DNA of 64,000 bases from Melioribacteraceae bacterium (GTDB taxonomy: Bacteria > Bacteroidota > Ignavibacteria > Ignavibacteriales > Melioribacteraceae). Position 1 is the stretch's first letter, and each line of letters starts with the position of its first letter. Below the pieces are notes generated by a model, which was not told the origin of the DNA, ran no database searches, and was given only the letters and a program-made list of their open reading frames with translations. The DNA lies in the NCBI GenBank assembly GCA_021740785.1, contig JAIOZI010000022.1, forward strand, positions 1-64,000, read 5' to 3'. A program made the position numbers and the translations under genes. Below are positions 1 to 7,800 of the stretch, one piece after another.

Positions 1-2
1 GG

Positions 3-104
3 ATGACCCCTGCTGAGTTTGAAAAAGAAATTGAAATAATGGACGCGAAATATAGACCGATATTAAATATTTATAATTACAATTCACTAAATTATAGAAC
101 ATAA
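3..104 (+). CDS. 3' end of a truncated gene, product unknown
   Basis: An open frame enters from the left edge and ends at a TAA at 102-104, giving about 33 residues rich in charged and tyrosine residues. The ATG at 3 may be internal. The stretch MTPAEFEKE resembles the segment just before the end of some integrase-type transposases, but the tail is longer than usual and no catalytic region is in view, so this is only a hint. The heavy repeat load just downstream would fit an insertion-prone site. Function cannot be assigned. Confidence 0.5.
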   Translation: MTPAEFEKEIEIMDAKYRPILNIYNYNSLNYRT

Positions 105-185
105 AAAACGGTCAACTATTTTAGGGAATGACACAAAAATCAAACACCAAACAAATCTCAAAAAACAAACAACCAGAAACCCAAC

Positions 186-385
186 CTACGCTAAAACCCA
201 GCTTCGGTTGGCAGGCCCACCTACGCTAAAACCCAGCTTCGGTTGGCAGGCCCACCTACGCTAAAACCCAGCTTCGGTTGGCAGGCCCACCTACGCTAAA
301 ACCCAGCTTCGGTTGGCAGGCCCACCTACGCTAAAAGTCAGCTTCCACCTACGCTTAAGAACCAGCTTCGGTGGACAGGCCGGTG
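186..385. repeat. 35-bp tandem repeat with palindromic unit
   Basis: The unit beginning CTACGCTAAAACCCAGCTTC recurs at 186, 221, 256 and 291 with an exact 35-bp period, then degenerates from 326 to about 385. Each unit holds the inverted pair CCAACC/GGTTGG or its CCCACC variant, so each copy can fold into a hairpin. There are no spacers between units, so it is not a CRISPR array. A single diverged copy of the core (CCTACACTAAAGCTTCC) lies at about 7630, also beside a heptanucleotide array. Confidence 0.9.
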
Positions 386-399
386 GACAAGAAAAAGCA

Positions 400-480
400 A
401 ATGGCAAATAAATCACAAAAAACAAGTATCAAGTATCAAGTAGCAAGTATCAAGAAACAAATAACAAATAAATCACAAAA
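400..480 (+). repeat. heptanucleotide array (AAGTATC-type)
   Basis: From 424 the DNA runs as seven-base words: AAGTATC twice, AAGTAGC, AAGTATC, AAGAAAC, AAATAAC. It is preceded by GGCAAATAAATCACAAAAAAC. The same words and the same lead-in occur in inverted orientation at 7685-7800. It resembles the short tandemly repeated repetitive heptamers of cyanobacteria in style; no coding potential is visible. Confidence 0.8.
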
Positions 481-484
481 AAAA

Positions 485-516
485 CCCGACTATCAAATAT
501 CAGCCGGGCTTTTTTA
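485..516. terminator. bidirectional intrinsic terminator
   Basis: CCCGACT at 485-491 pairs with AGCCGGG at 502-508 with one A-C mismatch. A T-run follows on the plus strand and a T-run also follows on the minus strand. It lies just past the stop of the minus-strand gene at 531-1322. Confidence 0.65.
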
Positions 517-530
517 ATCATTTTAATTTA

Positions 531-1322
531 TTACCTAACAAACTTCCACCAGTAGAAATATTTATTTTCCATGTCAGACATTGACGGCATTGGGAAAAAT
601 TTCAATTCTTCACCTGAAGAAAACCAGAATCCATGACGCAGGAACTTATAGGAAATATCCCTCAATAAGCTGCCCAATCCGATAGTTTTAGTCAATTTTT
701 CAGGTTTATCTTTTAATTCGGTTATGCAATCATAGAATCTGTACGGATTAACATTCGGCAGATCAATCTGGAATATCTCTCTATTTTTATTGCTCTGCAA
801 AAATTGTTGAATATTGAAATCGATTTGAGTGAAGCACATTTTCGGTGCGCCTTTTGACGTTGTTTCGGTTGTAATAAATTTACCGAACTCTCTTTGGTCT
901 TTTGTAGAAGCCACCAAGGTTTCAAGTGGTGTGATTTCCTGGTAAATCCTTATCAATCCGGGCTCATTATATGCATTATAATCGGCAGGTTCAATCGGAA
1001 GCACTTTCCCGTTCGAAGTACACAGAAACAACTTGTTGATTGCCGATAAATCAACATGTTCCAGAACATTATATGATTTAATAAACTTTGTCTTTTTCGG
1101 ACCACCGTCACTATGGGGCGCTGTTTTTGCCAGGTAGTCTTCAATTTCAAAATAGTCGTTTCTAAAATTTATATCCAATTCAGCAAATATCATTTTCCCG
1201 CTGAAATGTTTTGCGCTTCCGGTTGTATAATGCTCACCAAACATATCCGGTTCTAACTGTGATGCAACCAATGCATTGATAGGGAACACTATCATATATA
1301 AATGTTTCTGGTATTCAGCCAT
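531..1322 (-). CDS. hypothetical protein, 263 aa
   Basis: I do not recognise this protein. It is full length between a clear ATG and stop, has no signal peptide or membrane segment, and has an ordinary mixed composition, so it is probably a soluble cytoplasmic protein. The C-terminal 40 residues are aromatic-rich (a run KYFYWWKF sits near the end). Nothing in it matches a catalytic motif known to me. It stands alone, divergent from the redox cluster that starts at 1480 and followed by a terminator at 485-516. The length and codon use support a real gene. Confidence 0.7.
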   Translation of the reverse strand: MAEYQKHLYMIVFPINALVASQLEPDMFGEHYTTGSAKHFSGKMIFAELDINFRNDYFEIEDYLAKTAPHSDGGPKKTKFIKSYNVLEHVDLSAINKLFLCTSNGKVLPIEPADYNAYNEPGLIRIYQEITPLETLVASTKDQREFGKFITTETTSKGAPKMCFTQIDFNIQQFLQSNKNREIFQIDLPNVNPYRFYDCITELKDKPEKLTKTIGLGSLLRDISYKFLRHGFWFSSGEELKFFPMPSMSDMENKYFYWWKFVR

Positions 1323-1479
1323 TCATTTCTCCGATATTTATTATTTACAAACCAAACCTAAAATTATCAAAAGACTTTAATAAGAGCAAGAATAAGGACT
1401 TGAAACTTTTCTAATTGTTTTACATCCTATGTTAATAAAAATCTAATAAAATCATAGACTATTCGGAAAGGCAGATAAA

Positions 1480-1698
1480 TTGAAAATTGACAAAAATTTA
1501 TTACTAAGACGTGTGCTGCCCGTAATTGCCGGAGGATTAATCGGTTACGCATATTATTATTACATCGGATGTTACAGCGGAACTTGTCCAATACAAAGCA
1601 ACCCTTATATTTCAACACTTTACGGAACTGGAATCGGGCTGGTACTTGCATGGCCGTCAAAAAAGAAAAAAGTTCAGGCTGAGGATCAAAATGGATAA
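1480..1698 (+). CDS. DUF6132-type small membrane protein, 72 aa
   Basis: The predicted TTG start at 1480 is preceded by GGAAAGGCAG. Residues 10-30 form one hydrophobic helix (PVIAGGLIGYAYYYYIG), followed by GCYSGTCPIQSNPYISTLYG and a second hydrophobic stretch. The GC.SGTCPI.SNPY pattern is the hallmark of the DUF6132 family of small inner-membrane proteins of unknown role that often sit near thioredoxin or rhodanese genes. The two cysteines could be redox active. The last codons overlap the next gene by 8 bp, so the pair is translationally coupled. Confidence 0.8.
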   Translation: MKIDKNLLLRRVLPVIAGGLIGYAYYYYIGCYSGTCPIQSNPYISTLYGTGIGLVLAWPSKKKKVQAEDQNG

Positions 1699-1903
1699 AA
1701 TCACAAAGGAAATTGAAATTGAAGATTTGGTAAGTTTAGTTCCAAAATCCGTTACTTATTTAATGGATAAGGGAATTAGATGCCTTAGATGCGGTGAGCC
1801 GATTTGGGGGTCTTTAGAAACCGCGGCAAAGGAAAAAGGATTCAACGAAATTGAGATAGAAAACTTTGTGAAAGAATTGAATGAACTGTACAACAAAAAT
1901 TGA
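1691..1903 (+). CDS. DUF1858 domain protein, 70 aa
   Basis: I choose the ATG at 1691 rather than a longer upstream frame, because it begins exactly where DUF1858 proteins begin and overlaps the preceding stop. The protein has the pattern of a short helical domain with a CLRCGEP motif around residues 36-42, where the two cysteines may bind metal or act as a redox pair. DUF1858 proteins are small helical domains often found with redox or iron-sulfur enzymes; their function is not established. It lies in one operon with the membrane protein before it and the TlpA-like protein after it. Confidence 0.85.
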   Translation: MDKITKEIEIEDLVSLVPKSVTYLMDKGIRCLRCGEPIWGSLETAAKEKGFNEIEIENFVKELNELYNKN

Positions 1904-1957
1904 AATAAATTGTATAACTTCATGTTTTAGAAAAATATAATTTAGCAAAGGATACAA

Positions 1958-2611
1958 ATGAGTCAGAAAAACAACAAACAAAAGCAAAATGATGCCGGGT
2001 CACAGGATCTCAGATTTGGCTTAACGAAAAAACAAAGAAGCTGGTTATATACAGGAATTTTTTTTACGGTAGTCTTGATTCTCTTCGTTATTAACAATTC
2101 AGGGGGCGAGTCTGAGCAGGGACCGTATCCTCCGAATTATGTTAGAACAACAGGCGAGACAATTAGTCTTTCGGATTACGAAGGAAAAGTTGTTCTGCTT
2201 GATTTTTGGGCTACCTGGTGCCCGCCATGTAGAAGAGGAATTCCGGATTTGATAGATTTAAAAAACACTTACGGCTCACAAGGTTTTGAAGTGATTGGAA
2301 TTTCAATGGACGGATTTACACGGGGCGGCAGAACAAAGCAGGATGTTGTTCCATTTATGGAAGAGTTTGGTATTAATTACCCGATTGTTTACGGAACACC
2401 GCGCATTGCAGATCTTTACGGAGGCGTACAATCGATCCCGACCTCGTTTATTATTGACCGCGAAGGCAGGGTATTCTCGCGTCACGTTGGTTTGGTTCCG
2501 AAATCAACTTATGAAGACGAAATAAAACAATTACTCTCGGATAACTATATAAAAGATAAACTCCCCACTGCACCGGATTTTGATTTACCCGCAGCCGGAG
2601 ACGGAAAATGA
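1958..2611 (+). CDS. TlpA-family thiol-disulfide oxidoreductase, 217 aa
   Basis: A periplasm-facing thioredoxin-like protein that probably reduces or rearranges disulfides, as in cytochrome c maturation. An N-terminal membrane anchor spans about residues 29-46. The redoxin fold follows, with FWATWCPPC placing the active-site CPPC at residues 88-91, and the cis-proline turn falls in the segment GGVQSIPTSFIID. Its length is usual for TlpA/ResA-type proteins. The stop overlaps the start of the next gene in an ATGA, and that neighbour has a CxxCH heme motif, so a role in keeping heme-site cysteines reduced is plausible but inferred. Confidence 0.88.
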   Translation: MSQKNNKQKQNDAGSQDLRFGLTKKQRSWLYTGIFFTVVLILFVINNSGGESEQGPYPPNYVRTTGETISLSDYEGKVVLLDFWATWCPPCRRGIPDLIDLKNTYGSQGFEVIGISMDGFTRGGRTKQDVVPFMEEFGINYPIVYGTPRIADLYGGVQSIPTSFIIDREGRVFSRHVGLVPKSTYEDEIKQLLSDNYIKDKLPTAPDFDLPAAGDGK

Positions 2612-3177
2612 GGAAATTACTATTTCTAATTTTGATCGGTTTGCTTTTTGCGTGTTCGGATGAAGAATCAAGTAAAATTGAAGATACAACCGAATACAGA
2701 AAAATCAGTTCGCAGTTTGTAAAAAAACTCGGATCAGTTTTGATGAAAGAAATGCAGACGGGCGGTCCGATGCGTGCGGTTGCTGTTTGTGCTGATACTG
2801 CTCAGGAATTAACGAACTCGGTTGGTCAGGAGTTCGGTGTAGATATCTCCAGAGTCAGCTTAAAAAGCCGTAACCCGCTGAATGCACCTGATGAAAATGA
2901 AGCGGCAATCCTCAAACGGTTTGAAGAATTAAAATTATCCGGGGAATTGACTGACACCACTGAATTTGCTCAAATGATCTCTAAAGATGGAGTAAATTTC
3001 ATTCATTATATGAAACCGATAACAACTCAGCCGATTTGTTTAACATGCCACGGAAGCGAGAAAGAAGTGAGTCCCGAAGTAGAAAATTTAATAAAATCAA
3101 AATACCCTGAAGATAGGGCAAGAGGTTATAAAATCGGAGATGTACGCGGGGCAATTTCAATTTATAAACAGATTTAG
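2608..3177 (+). CDS. DUF3365 heme-binding lipoprotein, 189 aa
   Basis: A probable outer or periplasmic lipoprotein with one c-type heme. The signal peptide ends in the lipobox LLFAC (Cys16). The DUF3365 (Tll0287-like) domain is recognised from VAVCAD, the segment SRNPLNAPDENE near residue 88, and the CLTCHG heme-attachment motif (Cys144, Cys147, His148). In other proteins this domain is a small sensor-like fold that binds heme. It overlaps the TlpA gene by 4 bp and is followed by a strong terminator, so it closes a four-gene redox cluster. Its partner and substrate are unknown. Confidence 0.85.
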   Translation: MRKLLFLILIGLLFACSDEESSKIEDTTEYRKISSQFVKKLGSVLMKEMQTGGPMRAVAVCADTAQELTNSVGQEFGVDISRVSLKSRNPLNAPDENEAAILKRFEELKLSGELTDTTEFAQMISKDGVNFIHYMKPITTQPICLTCHGSEKEVSPEVENLIKSKYPEDRARGYKIGDVRGAISIYKQI

Positions 3178-3202
3178 TTTAATGCTCTTCCGGATTCTCC
3201 AT

Positions 3203-3230
3203 AAGCCCCTCTTTTCGAGGGGTTTTTTTA
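3203..3230 (+). terminator. intrinsic terminator of the redox cluster
   Basis: CCCCTC at 3206-3211 pairs perfectly with GAGGGG at 3217-3222 around a TTTTC loop, followed by seven T. It lies between convergent genes ending at 3177 and 3232. Confidence 0.85.
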
Positions 3231-3231
3231 T

Positions 3232-3432
3232 TTATTCTTTTTCCGCCTCTTTCTTTTTCTCGGGTTCGTTTTGTTCAACAAATTTTTTCACATCCTCATA
3301 ATAATCCAGTATGGCTTTTGCCTTGCCGAGACCGAATGTGAATTTAAAACTCGGATTTCTATTAATGAAAATTGTCATGGTCGGACTCCCCATGTATTCA
3401 CCAAATGAAGCTTGTGGTTTTTCATCAGACAT
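3232..3432 (-). CDS. hypothetical protein, 66 aa
   Basis: A small protein with an ordinary N-terminus and a basic/acidic C-terminal tail rich in Glu and Lys (ending KKKEAEKE). No signal peptide or membrane helix is seen. The pattern SFKFTFGLGKAKAILDYY is regular enough to suggest a short strand-helix fold. A GGGAGTG sequence lies close upstream of the ATG on the minus strand. It is a lone gene between a terminator and an intergenic gap. I do not recognise the family. Confidence 0.6.
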   Translation of the reverse strand: MSDEKPQASFGEYMGSPTMTIFINRNPSFKFTFGLGKAKAILDYYEDVKKFVEQNEPEKKKEAEKE

Positions 3433-3620
3433 CTCAACACTCCCTTTGTTGATTATTTTAATGATTTTCTTAATCTAAAAAATTTTAATAAAAGTTGACA
3501 GTATTATTTTATAATAATCAAAGAAAAGTATATAATGAAACATCTGTTTTACATCCCCCAAATTATTTCATTTAGTTTTATACAGCCTCTTTACGAAGAG
3601 GAAAATGAGCGAATACTTTT

Positions 3621-4730
3621 CTACTGAATTTTTCTTCCTTTCCATTCGGTTTTTCTCTTGAGATTAACATACATTGAATAAATTCCGGTGACTAAAACCG
3701 CTATCATCTGCAGAGGATGAAGCAAGACATTGTAAAAAAGATTCTGCCTGCTGATGATTGCAACTACCATCCGGTTAAATGCAATTGTTAAAACAATCCA
3801 AAGGAAGAGAAAGTTTATAATGCTTAAAAATATGGGGACAAAAAAGAACAAGAGAATAAAAAATAAAATCAACGAGAATTGAAATGGAGAAACTTTAAAA
3901 CCCGGGAAGAAGTTTTTTGAAAAACCAATAACCGAATTTGCGAATCCGCTGTACATCTCACAATAAATTGCATCATTACCCAGTACTGTAATTATCTTCT
4001 TTGCTCTTCGTTTCATTAAGCGCGCCAGCTCCATGTCCTCAACAACTTTATCCTGCACTGCTTCGTGTCCGCCCACCTTATTATATATCTCTTTATCAAT
4101 AAGAATGAACTGACCGCTTGCGGCAACATATGATTTTTTTGGTGATGTGTATACTTTATTAAGCGGCAGAAATGTTAGCAGCATCCAATTCATAAGAGGA
4201 ATAACCAGCCATGCACCGAAGTTATCTATTATTTGGGTAGGGAAACATGACAGCATTGAAACATTCCTTTTTTGGTAAGTATTAACAGCAGACGCAATGG
4301 CAAAATTTGAGAGTTGAACATCGGCATCCATAAACAAAAGAAGTTCGCCGTTTGCTTCTTTTGACAATTGGTGACACGCCCAATTTTTCCCCAGCCAATG
4401 TGCAGGTAAATCTAAGCCCTTAATCAATCTTACGTTTTCATATCTTTTTGTGAACCACTCGGTCACGATAACGGTGCTGTCTGTTGATCCGTCATCAAGA
4501 ATAATAATCTCGATATTTTTATATGTCTGCGTCAACAAAGAGTTCAACGCTTTGCTTATGTGATTCTCTTCATTGCGGGCGGGAATTAAGACTGAAATCA
4601 AAGGCTGCCGTTCCAGGTCATATTCCCTATTATAAAGTTTGGGGGCGGTATACATGTTACTTATAACAACAGTGGTTACTATAATCATGACAGCCGCCAT
4701 GATTATAAAAATTATGGTGAGAAATTCCAT
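3621..4730 (-). CDS. family 2 glycosyltransferase, membrane-anchored, 369 aa
   Basis: A processive-type GT-A glycosyltransferase that probably moves a sugar to a lipid or carotenoid-like acceptor at the membrane. An N-terminal helix (about 3-25) precedes the catalytic domain, which shows ISVLIPARNEE, the DDGST nucleotide-binding turn and the metal-binding DADVQL motif. Further on, VEDMELARL matches the ED-type acceptor motif of this group. Three C-terminal hydrophobic segments follow (about 280-360). The layout resembles CrtQ-type glycosyltransferases, though that substrate is a guess. It is a lone gene, downstream of a decayed gene on the same strand. Confidence 0.82.
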   Translation of the reverse strand: MEFLTIIFIIMAAVMIIVTTVVISNMYTAPKLYNREYDLERQPLISVLIPARNEENHISKALNSLLTQTYKNIEIIILDDGSTDSTVIVTEWFTKRYENVRLIKGLDLPAHWLGKNWACHQLSKEANGELLLFMDADVQLSNFAIASAVNTYQKRNVSMLSCFPTQIIDNFGAWLVIPLMNWMLLTFLPLNKVYTSPKKSYVAASGQFILIDKEIYNKVGGHEAVQDKVVEDMELARLMKRRAKKIITVLGNDAIYCEMYSGFANSVIGFSKNFFPGFKVSPFQFSLILFFILLFFFVPIFLSIINFLFLWIVLTIAFNRMVVAIISRQNLFYNVLLHPLQMIAVLVTGIYSMYVNLKRKTEWKGRKIQ

Positions 4731-4767
4731 ATCATTCCAAAAAGTGTTAGAAGAAAACTCTTAACTA

Positions 4768-5034
4768 TTATTCAACAAACAAATCTTTTATAAGTTCTTT
4801 TTTATATATAGCTCGCTTAAGTAAATCAAGATTTTCCGTGACCCGATCTTTATAATTTTCATAGTCTTGGATTACGGCACTATTCGGTCACCAAACCTGC
4901 AGATAATCGCCGGATGTTTAAATGATACCATTGGTGTTATTAAGCATTAATGAGTACGCACCCAATTTACTAAAAAAATTATACTTTGCCAGTGGTTCTT
5001 CCAGCATCATAAAAATTTTTTCTATTATAAAGCT
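4768..5034 (-). pseudogene. decayed gene with two in-frame stops
   Basis: On the minus strand one reading frame runs from about 5034 to a TAA at 4768-4770 with protein-like composition (for example YENYKDRVTENLDLLKRA near the end and EEPLAKYNFFSKLGAYS near the beginning). It is interrupted by an in-frame TAA and an in-frame TGA in its middle. About 89 codons are recognisable. No start with a ribosome binding site is left. I cannot name the ancestral family. The even protein-like character on both sides of the stops is why I read it as one broken gene, not noise. Confidence 0.5.
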
Positions 5035-5231
5035 GTAATAAAATTAAAAATGAAGCGACATAGAAGACAGCTATAAATTAATTAAACCGCAACAATCCGG
5101 CTGAGAAAAACATGTTTGTTTTGAAATCAATTTTAATAATCGATGCGAAATACGATTCCAATAAATATTTATTTTCATTTTCTTATCTTTATGATGCTCA
5201 TCTCAACTATAAATAAAGACAGGGTCTTATT

Positions 5232-7403
5232 ATGATCAAAAGAAAAGTTCTATTAGCATTTTCCATAATATCCTTTGTGATTATTGCAGGTATGATTCCC
5301 ACTAATCCTGAAGAGGGAATGTACCCGCTGAGTGAAATTAAAAATGTTGATCTTGTTGAAGCCGGATTAAAAATTGATCCGGGTGAAATTTACAATCCCG
5401 ACGGTATTAGTTTAATTGACGGACTTGTCCGCCTTGGTGGATGTACCGGATCATTTGTGAGCAACGAGGGACTAATACTAACCAACCATCACTGTGCTTT
5501 CGGCGCTATTAACCGGGCGAGCACACCTGAGCAAAACCTTTTACAAGATGGATTTCTTGCAAAGACACGTGAAGACGAAATTCCCGCAACGGGTTATACT
5601 TGCCGAATAACCGAATCTTACGAAGATGTTTCGGATGAAATACTCGATGCAGTGAAAGATATTGAAGATGTAACGGAAAGATTAAGCGCAATCGAAAGTA
5701 AGATCAGAGAAATCGAAGAAGCCGCAACGGATGAGGAAAACTCTATCGAGGCAAGAGTATCGGAAATGTTCATTGGCAAAACATATATACTTTTCAAGTA
5801 TAGAACAATGAAGGATGTGCGCTTAGTTTATGCACCGCCGCAAGCGATAGGTAACTTCGGAGGTGAAACGGATAACTGGATTTGGCCTCGCCATACCGGC
5901 GACTTTTCGTTCATGCGGGCTTATGTTGCTCCCGACGGAAGTTCGGCAGAATATTCAGAGGATAATGTTCCCTATACTCCTAAAAGATATTTAAAAGTTA
6001 ACGCCGGCGGTGTTGATGAAGATGATTTCGTTTTTATTCTTGGTTATCCCGGCAGAACTTACCGCCATCAGCCTTCGCAATTTTTAGAGTTCCAGGAAAA
6101 TTACCAGCTCCCCTACATTCAAAACATTTTCTCATGGATAATCAAACAGCTCGAAGATATCAATTCCGACGATCCGGCAATGCAGCTTCAATTCGCATCA
6201 CGCATAAAAGGATTGGCGAATGTTGAAAAAAATTACCGCGGGAAAATGCTTGGTTTGAGCAGAATTGGATTGGTAGAAAAGAAAAAATCCGAAGAAGCCG
6301 AACTGCAAAAATTTATAGAATCCGATACGAAGTTAAATGAACAATACGGTGATCTGCTTAATAAAATTGATGAGGTATATCAATCCAGATTGGAAACCGC
6401 ACAAGCCGGGTTATGGTTTTCTCAGTTTACCCGAATGTCAACAATTTATAACTATGCTGAATTTGTATTGCGCTATGCCGAAGAAATGCAAAAACCCAAC
6501 GAGGAACGGGACAGAGCTTTTAAGGAGGAAAGCATTGAACAAACCAAAGGTAGGTTAGCATATTTTTCTGCAAACTATATGAATGAATTTGAGAAACGGT
6601 TCGCGATGAAGATGTTCTCCGATGCGTTGTCTTTTGAAGAAACCTCGCAGATTAATGCAGTAAATAACATTGCCGGTGATGATGATCAGTACGAAGATGT
6701 AAATGAATTTGTACAAAACGAGTGGATTAAAACAAATCTATTGGATCAAGAATATCTTGAAACGATGCTGGAAAAAACTCCTGATGAATTAATGGCGATG
6801 AATGATCCTGTGTTAAATTTCGTAAATGAAGTAATGAAACAAAACAAAGTTGTTGCTGCCGAAACCGAAAGAGTATTCGGCGAACTAAATAAACTGCTTG
6901 CTCAATATGTTGATGCAAAAAGCGAATATAGGAAACAATCTTTTATTCCCGATGCAAACGGTACACTCCGTTTAACATACGGATATATCCGTGGTTACTC
7001 TCCCCGTGATGCGGTTTACTATTCACCTATCACAACATTGGAAGGTGTAATTGATAAGAGCACGTATGGCAATCCTGATTATGAGCTTCCGGAAATTATC
7101 CGCGAATTATATGAGAAAAAGGATTACGGAAGATTTTATGATGATAAAGTAAAGGGTCTGCCTGTAGGAATATTATACAATATGGATACGACCGGCGGGA
7201 ACTCCGGAAGTCCTGTTCTAAATGCTTACGGTGAATTGATCGGATTGAATTTCGACCGGGCATTTGAAGCAACAATAAATGATTTCGCGTGGGATGAATC
7301 ATACAGCCGTTCAATTGGTGTTGATATCCGTTATATTTTGTGGATTGCACAAAAAGTCGGAGGCGCCGATCATTTACTCGAAGAGATGGGTGTCGAGATT
7401 TAA
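5232..7403 (+). CDS. S46 family peptidase, DPP11-like (Asp/Glu-specific) 723 aa
   Basis: A secreted or periplasmic serine exopeptidase that removes dipeptides from peptide N-termini. A signal peptide covers about residues 1-20. The chymotrypsin-like fold is split, as in all S46 enzymes: GGCTGSFVSNEG and LTNHHC near residue 87 give the catalytic His, and TTGGNSGSP gives the catalytic Ser658. In characterised S46 enzymes the residue 18 positions after the Ser sets specificity: Gly in DPP7 and Arg in DPP11. Here it is Arg676 (NFDRAF), predicting preference for Asp/Glu in the second position. Length is exactly usual. It suits a protein-fermenting lifestyle. Confidence 0.92.
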   Translation: MIKRKVLLAFSIISFVIIAGMIPTNPEEGMYPLSEIKNVDLVEAGLKIDPGEIYNPDGISLIDGLVRLGGCTGSFVSNEGLILTNHHCAFGAINRASTPEQNLLQDGFLAKTREDEIPATGYTCRITESYEDVSDEILDAVKDIEDVTERLSAIESKIREIEEAATDEENSIEARVSEMFIGKTYILFKYRTMKDVRLVYAPPQAIGNFGGETDNWIWPRHTGDFSFMRAYVAPDGSSAEYSEDNVPYTPKRYLKVNAGGVDEDDFVFILGYPGRTYRHQPSQFLEFQENYQLPYIQNIFSWIIKQLEDINSDDPAMQLQFASRIKGLANVEKNYRGKMLGLSRIGLVEKKKSEEAELQKFIESDTKLNEQYGDLLNKIDEVYQSRLETAQAGLWFSQFTRMSTIYNYAEFVLRYAEEMQKPNEERDRAFKEESIEQTKGRLAYFSANYMNEFEKRFAMKMFSDALSFEETSQINAVNNIAGDDDQYEDVNEFVQNEWIKTNLLDQEYLETMLEKTPDELMAMNDPVLNFVNEVMKQNKVVAAETERVFGELNKLLAQYVDAKSEYRKQSFIPDANGTLRLTYGYIRGYSPRDAVYYSPITTLEGVIDKSTYGNPDYELPEIIRELYEKKDYGRFYDDKVKGLPVGILYNMDTTGGNSGSPVLNAYGELIGLNFDRAFEATINDFAWDESYSRSIGVDIRYILWIAQKVGGADHLLEEMGVEI

Positions 7404-7427
7404 GCACCTCTAACAATTGGTATAAAG

Positions 7428-7461
7428 AACCCGGCTAAATCAATTTTGTGCCGGGTTTTTT
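7428..7461 (+). terminator. intrinsic terminator after the S46 peptidase
   Basis: AACCCGGC at 7428-7435 pairs with GCCGGGTT at 7450-7457, followed by a run of T to 7461. It lies 25 bp past the peptidase stop. Confidence 0.85.
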
Positions 7462-7524
7462 ATTGATCGTAAAGATTACCGCTAGGATGCTAAGGCGAGA
7501 AGTGGGGAATATGTCGGATAATGG

Positions 7525-7600
7525 TTATTTGTTATTCAGTTATTGGGTTATTGAGTTATTGGGTTATTGGGTTATTGAGTTACAAAGTTACAAAGTTTTT
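7525..7600. repeat. octanucleotide array (TTATTGGG/TTATTGAG)
   Basis: Eight-base words run in register: TTATTCAG, TTATTGGG, TTATTGAG, TTATTGGG, TTATTGGG, TTATTGAG, TTACAAAG, TTACAAAG. The two main variants differ by one base. It is a non-coding tandem repeat of a kind prone to slippage. Confidence 0.85.
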
Positions 7601-7684
7601 GAGGAGTGGGAAATGGATAATTGGCTATCACCTACACTAAAGCTTCCCCCCTCGTTAAAATTTATCAAACGTAACAATTGGTGA

Positions 7685-7800
7685 AGTTTCTTGTTTCTTG
7701 CTACTTGATACTTGGTTTTTGAGATTTATTTGTCATTTGCTCCTTGTGATTTGATTTTTACTAGCCATTCTCTGCTTTGCCCTATGCTCTTTGCCATTCC
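7685..7800 (-). repeat. heptanucleotide array, inverted copy
   Basis: Read on the minus strand the words are AAAGAGC, ATAGGGC, AAGGAGC, AAATGAC, then AAATAAATCTCAAAAACC, then AAGTATC, AAGTAGC, AAGAAAC, AAGAAAC. This matches the array at 400-480 in word set and in the spacer before AAGTATC, in opposite orientation. Confidence 0.75.

Noticed and set aside
186-385. CRISPR-like array of 35-bp direct repeats
   Set aside because: The copies follow one another directly with no spacers, and no cas gene is near. It is a plain tandem repeat.
3586-3601. CCTCTT/AAGAGG hairpin after the glycosyltransferase gene
   Set aside because: Stem of only six pairs and no T-run on the minus strand, so a terminator call is not justified.
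7448-7684. 78-codon plus-strand open frame
   Set aside because: Its sequence is the translation of the octamer array; no ribosome site or protein-like composition.
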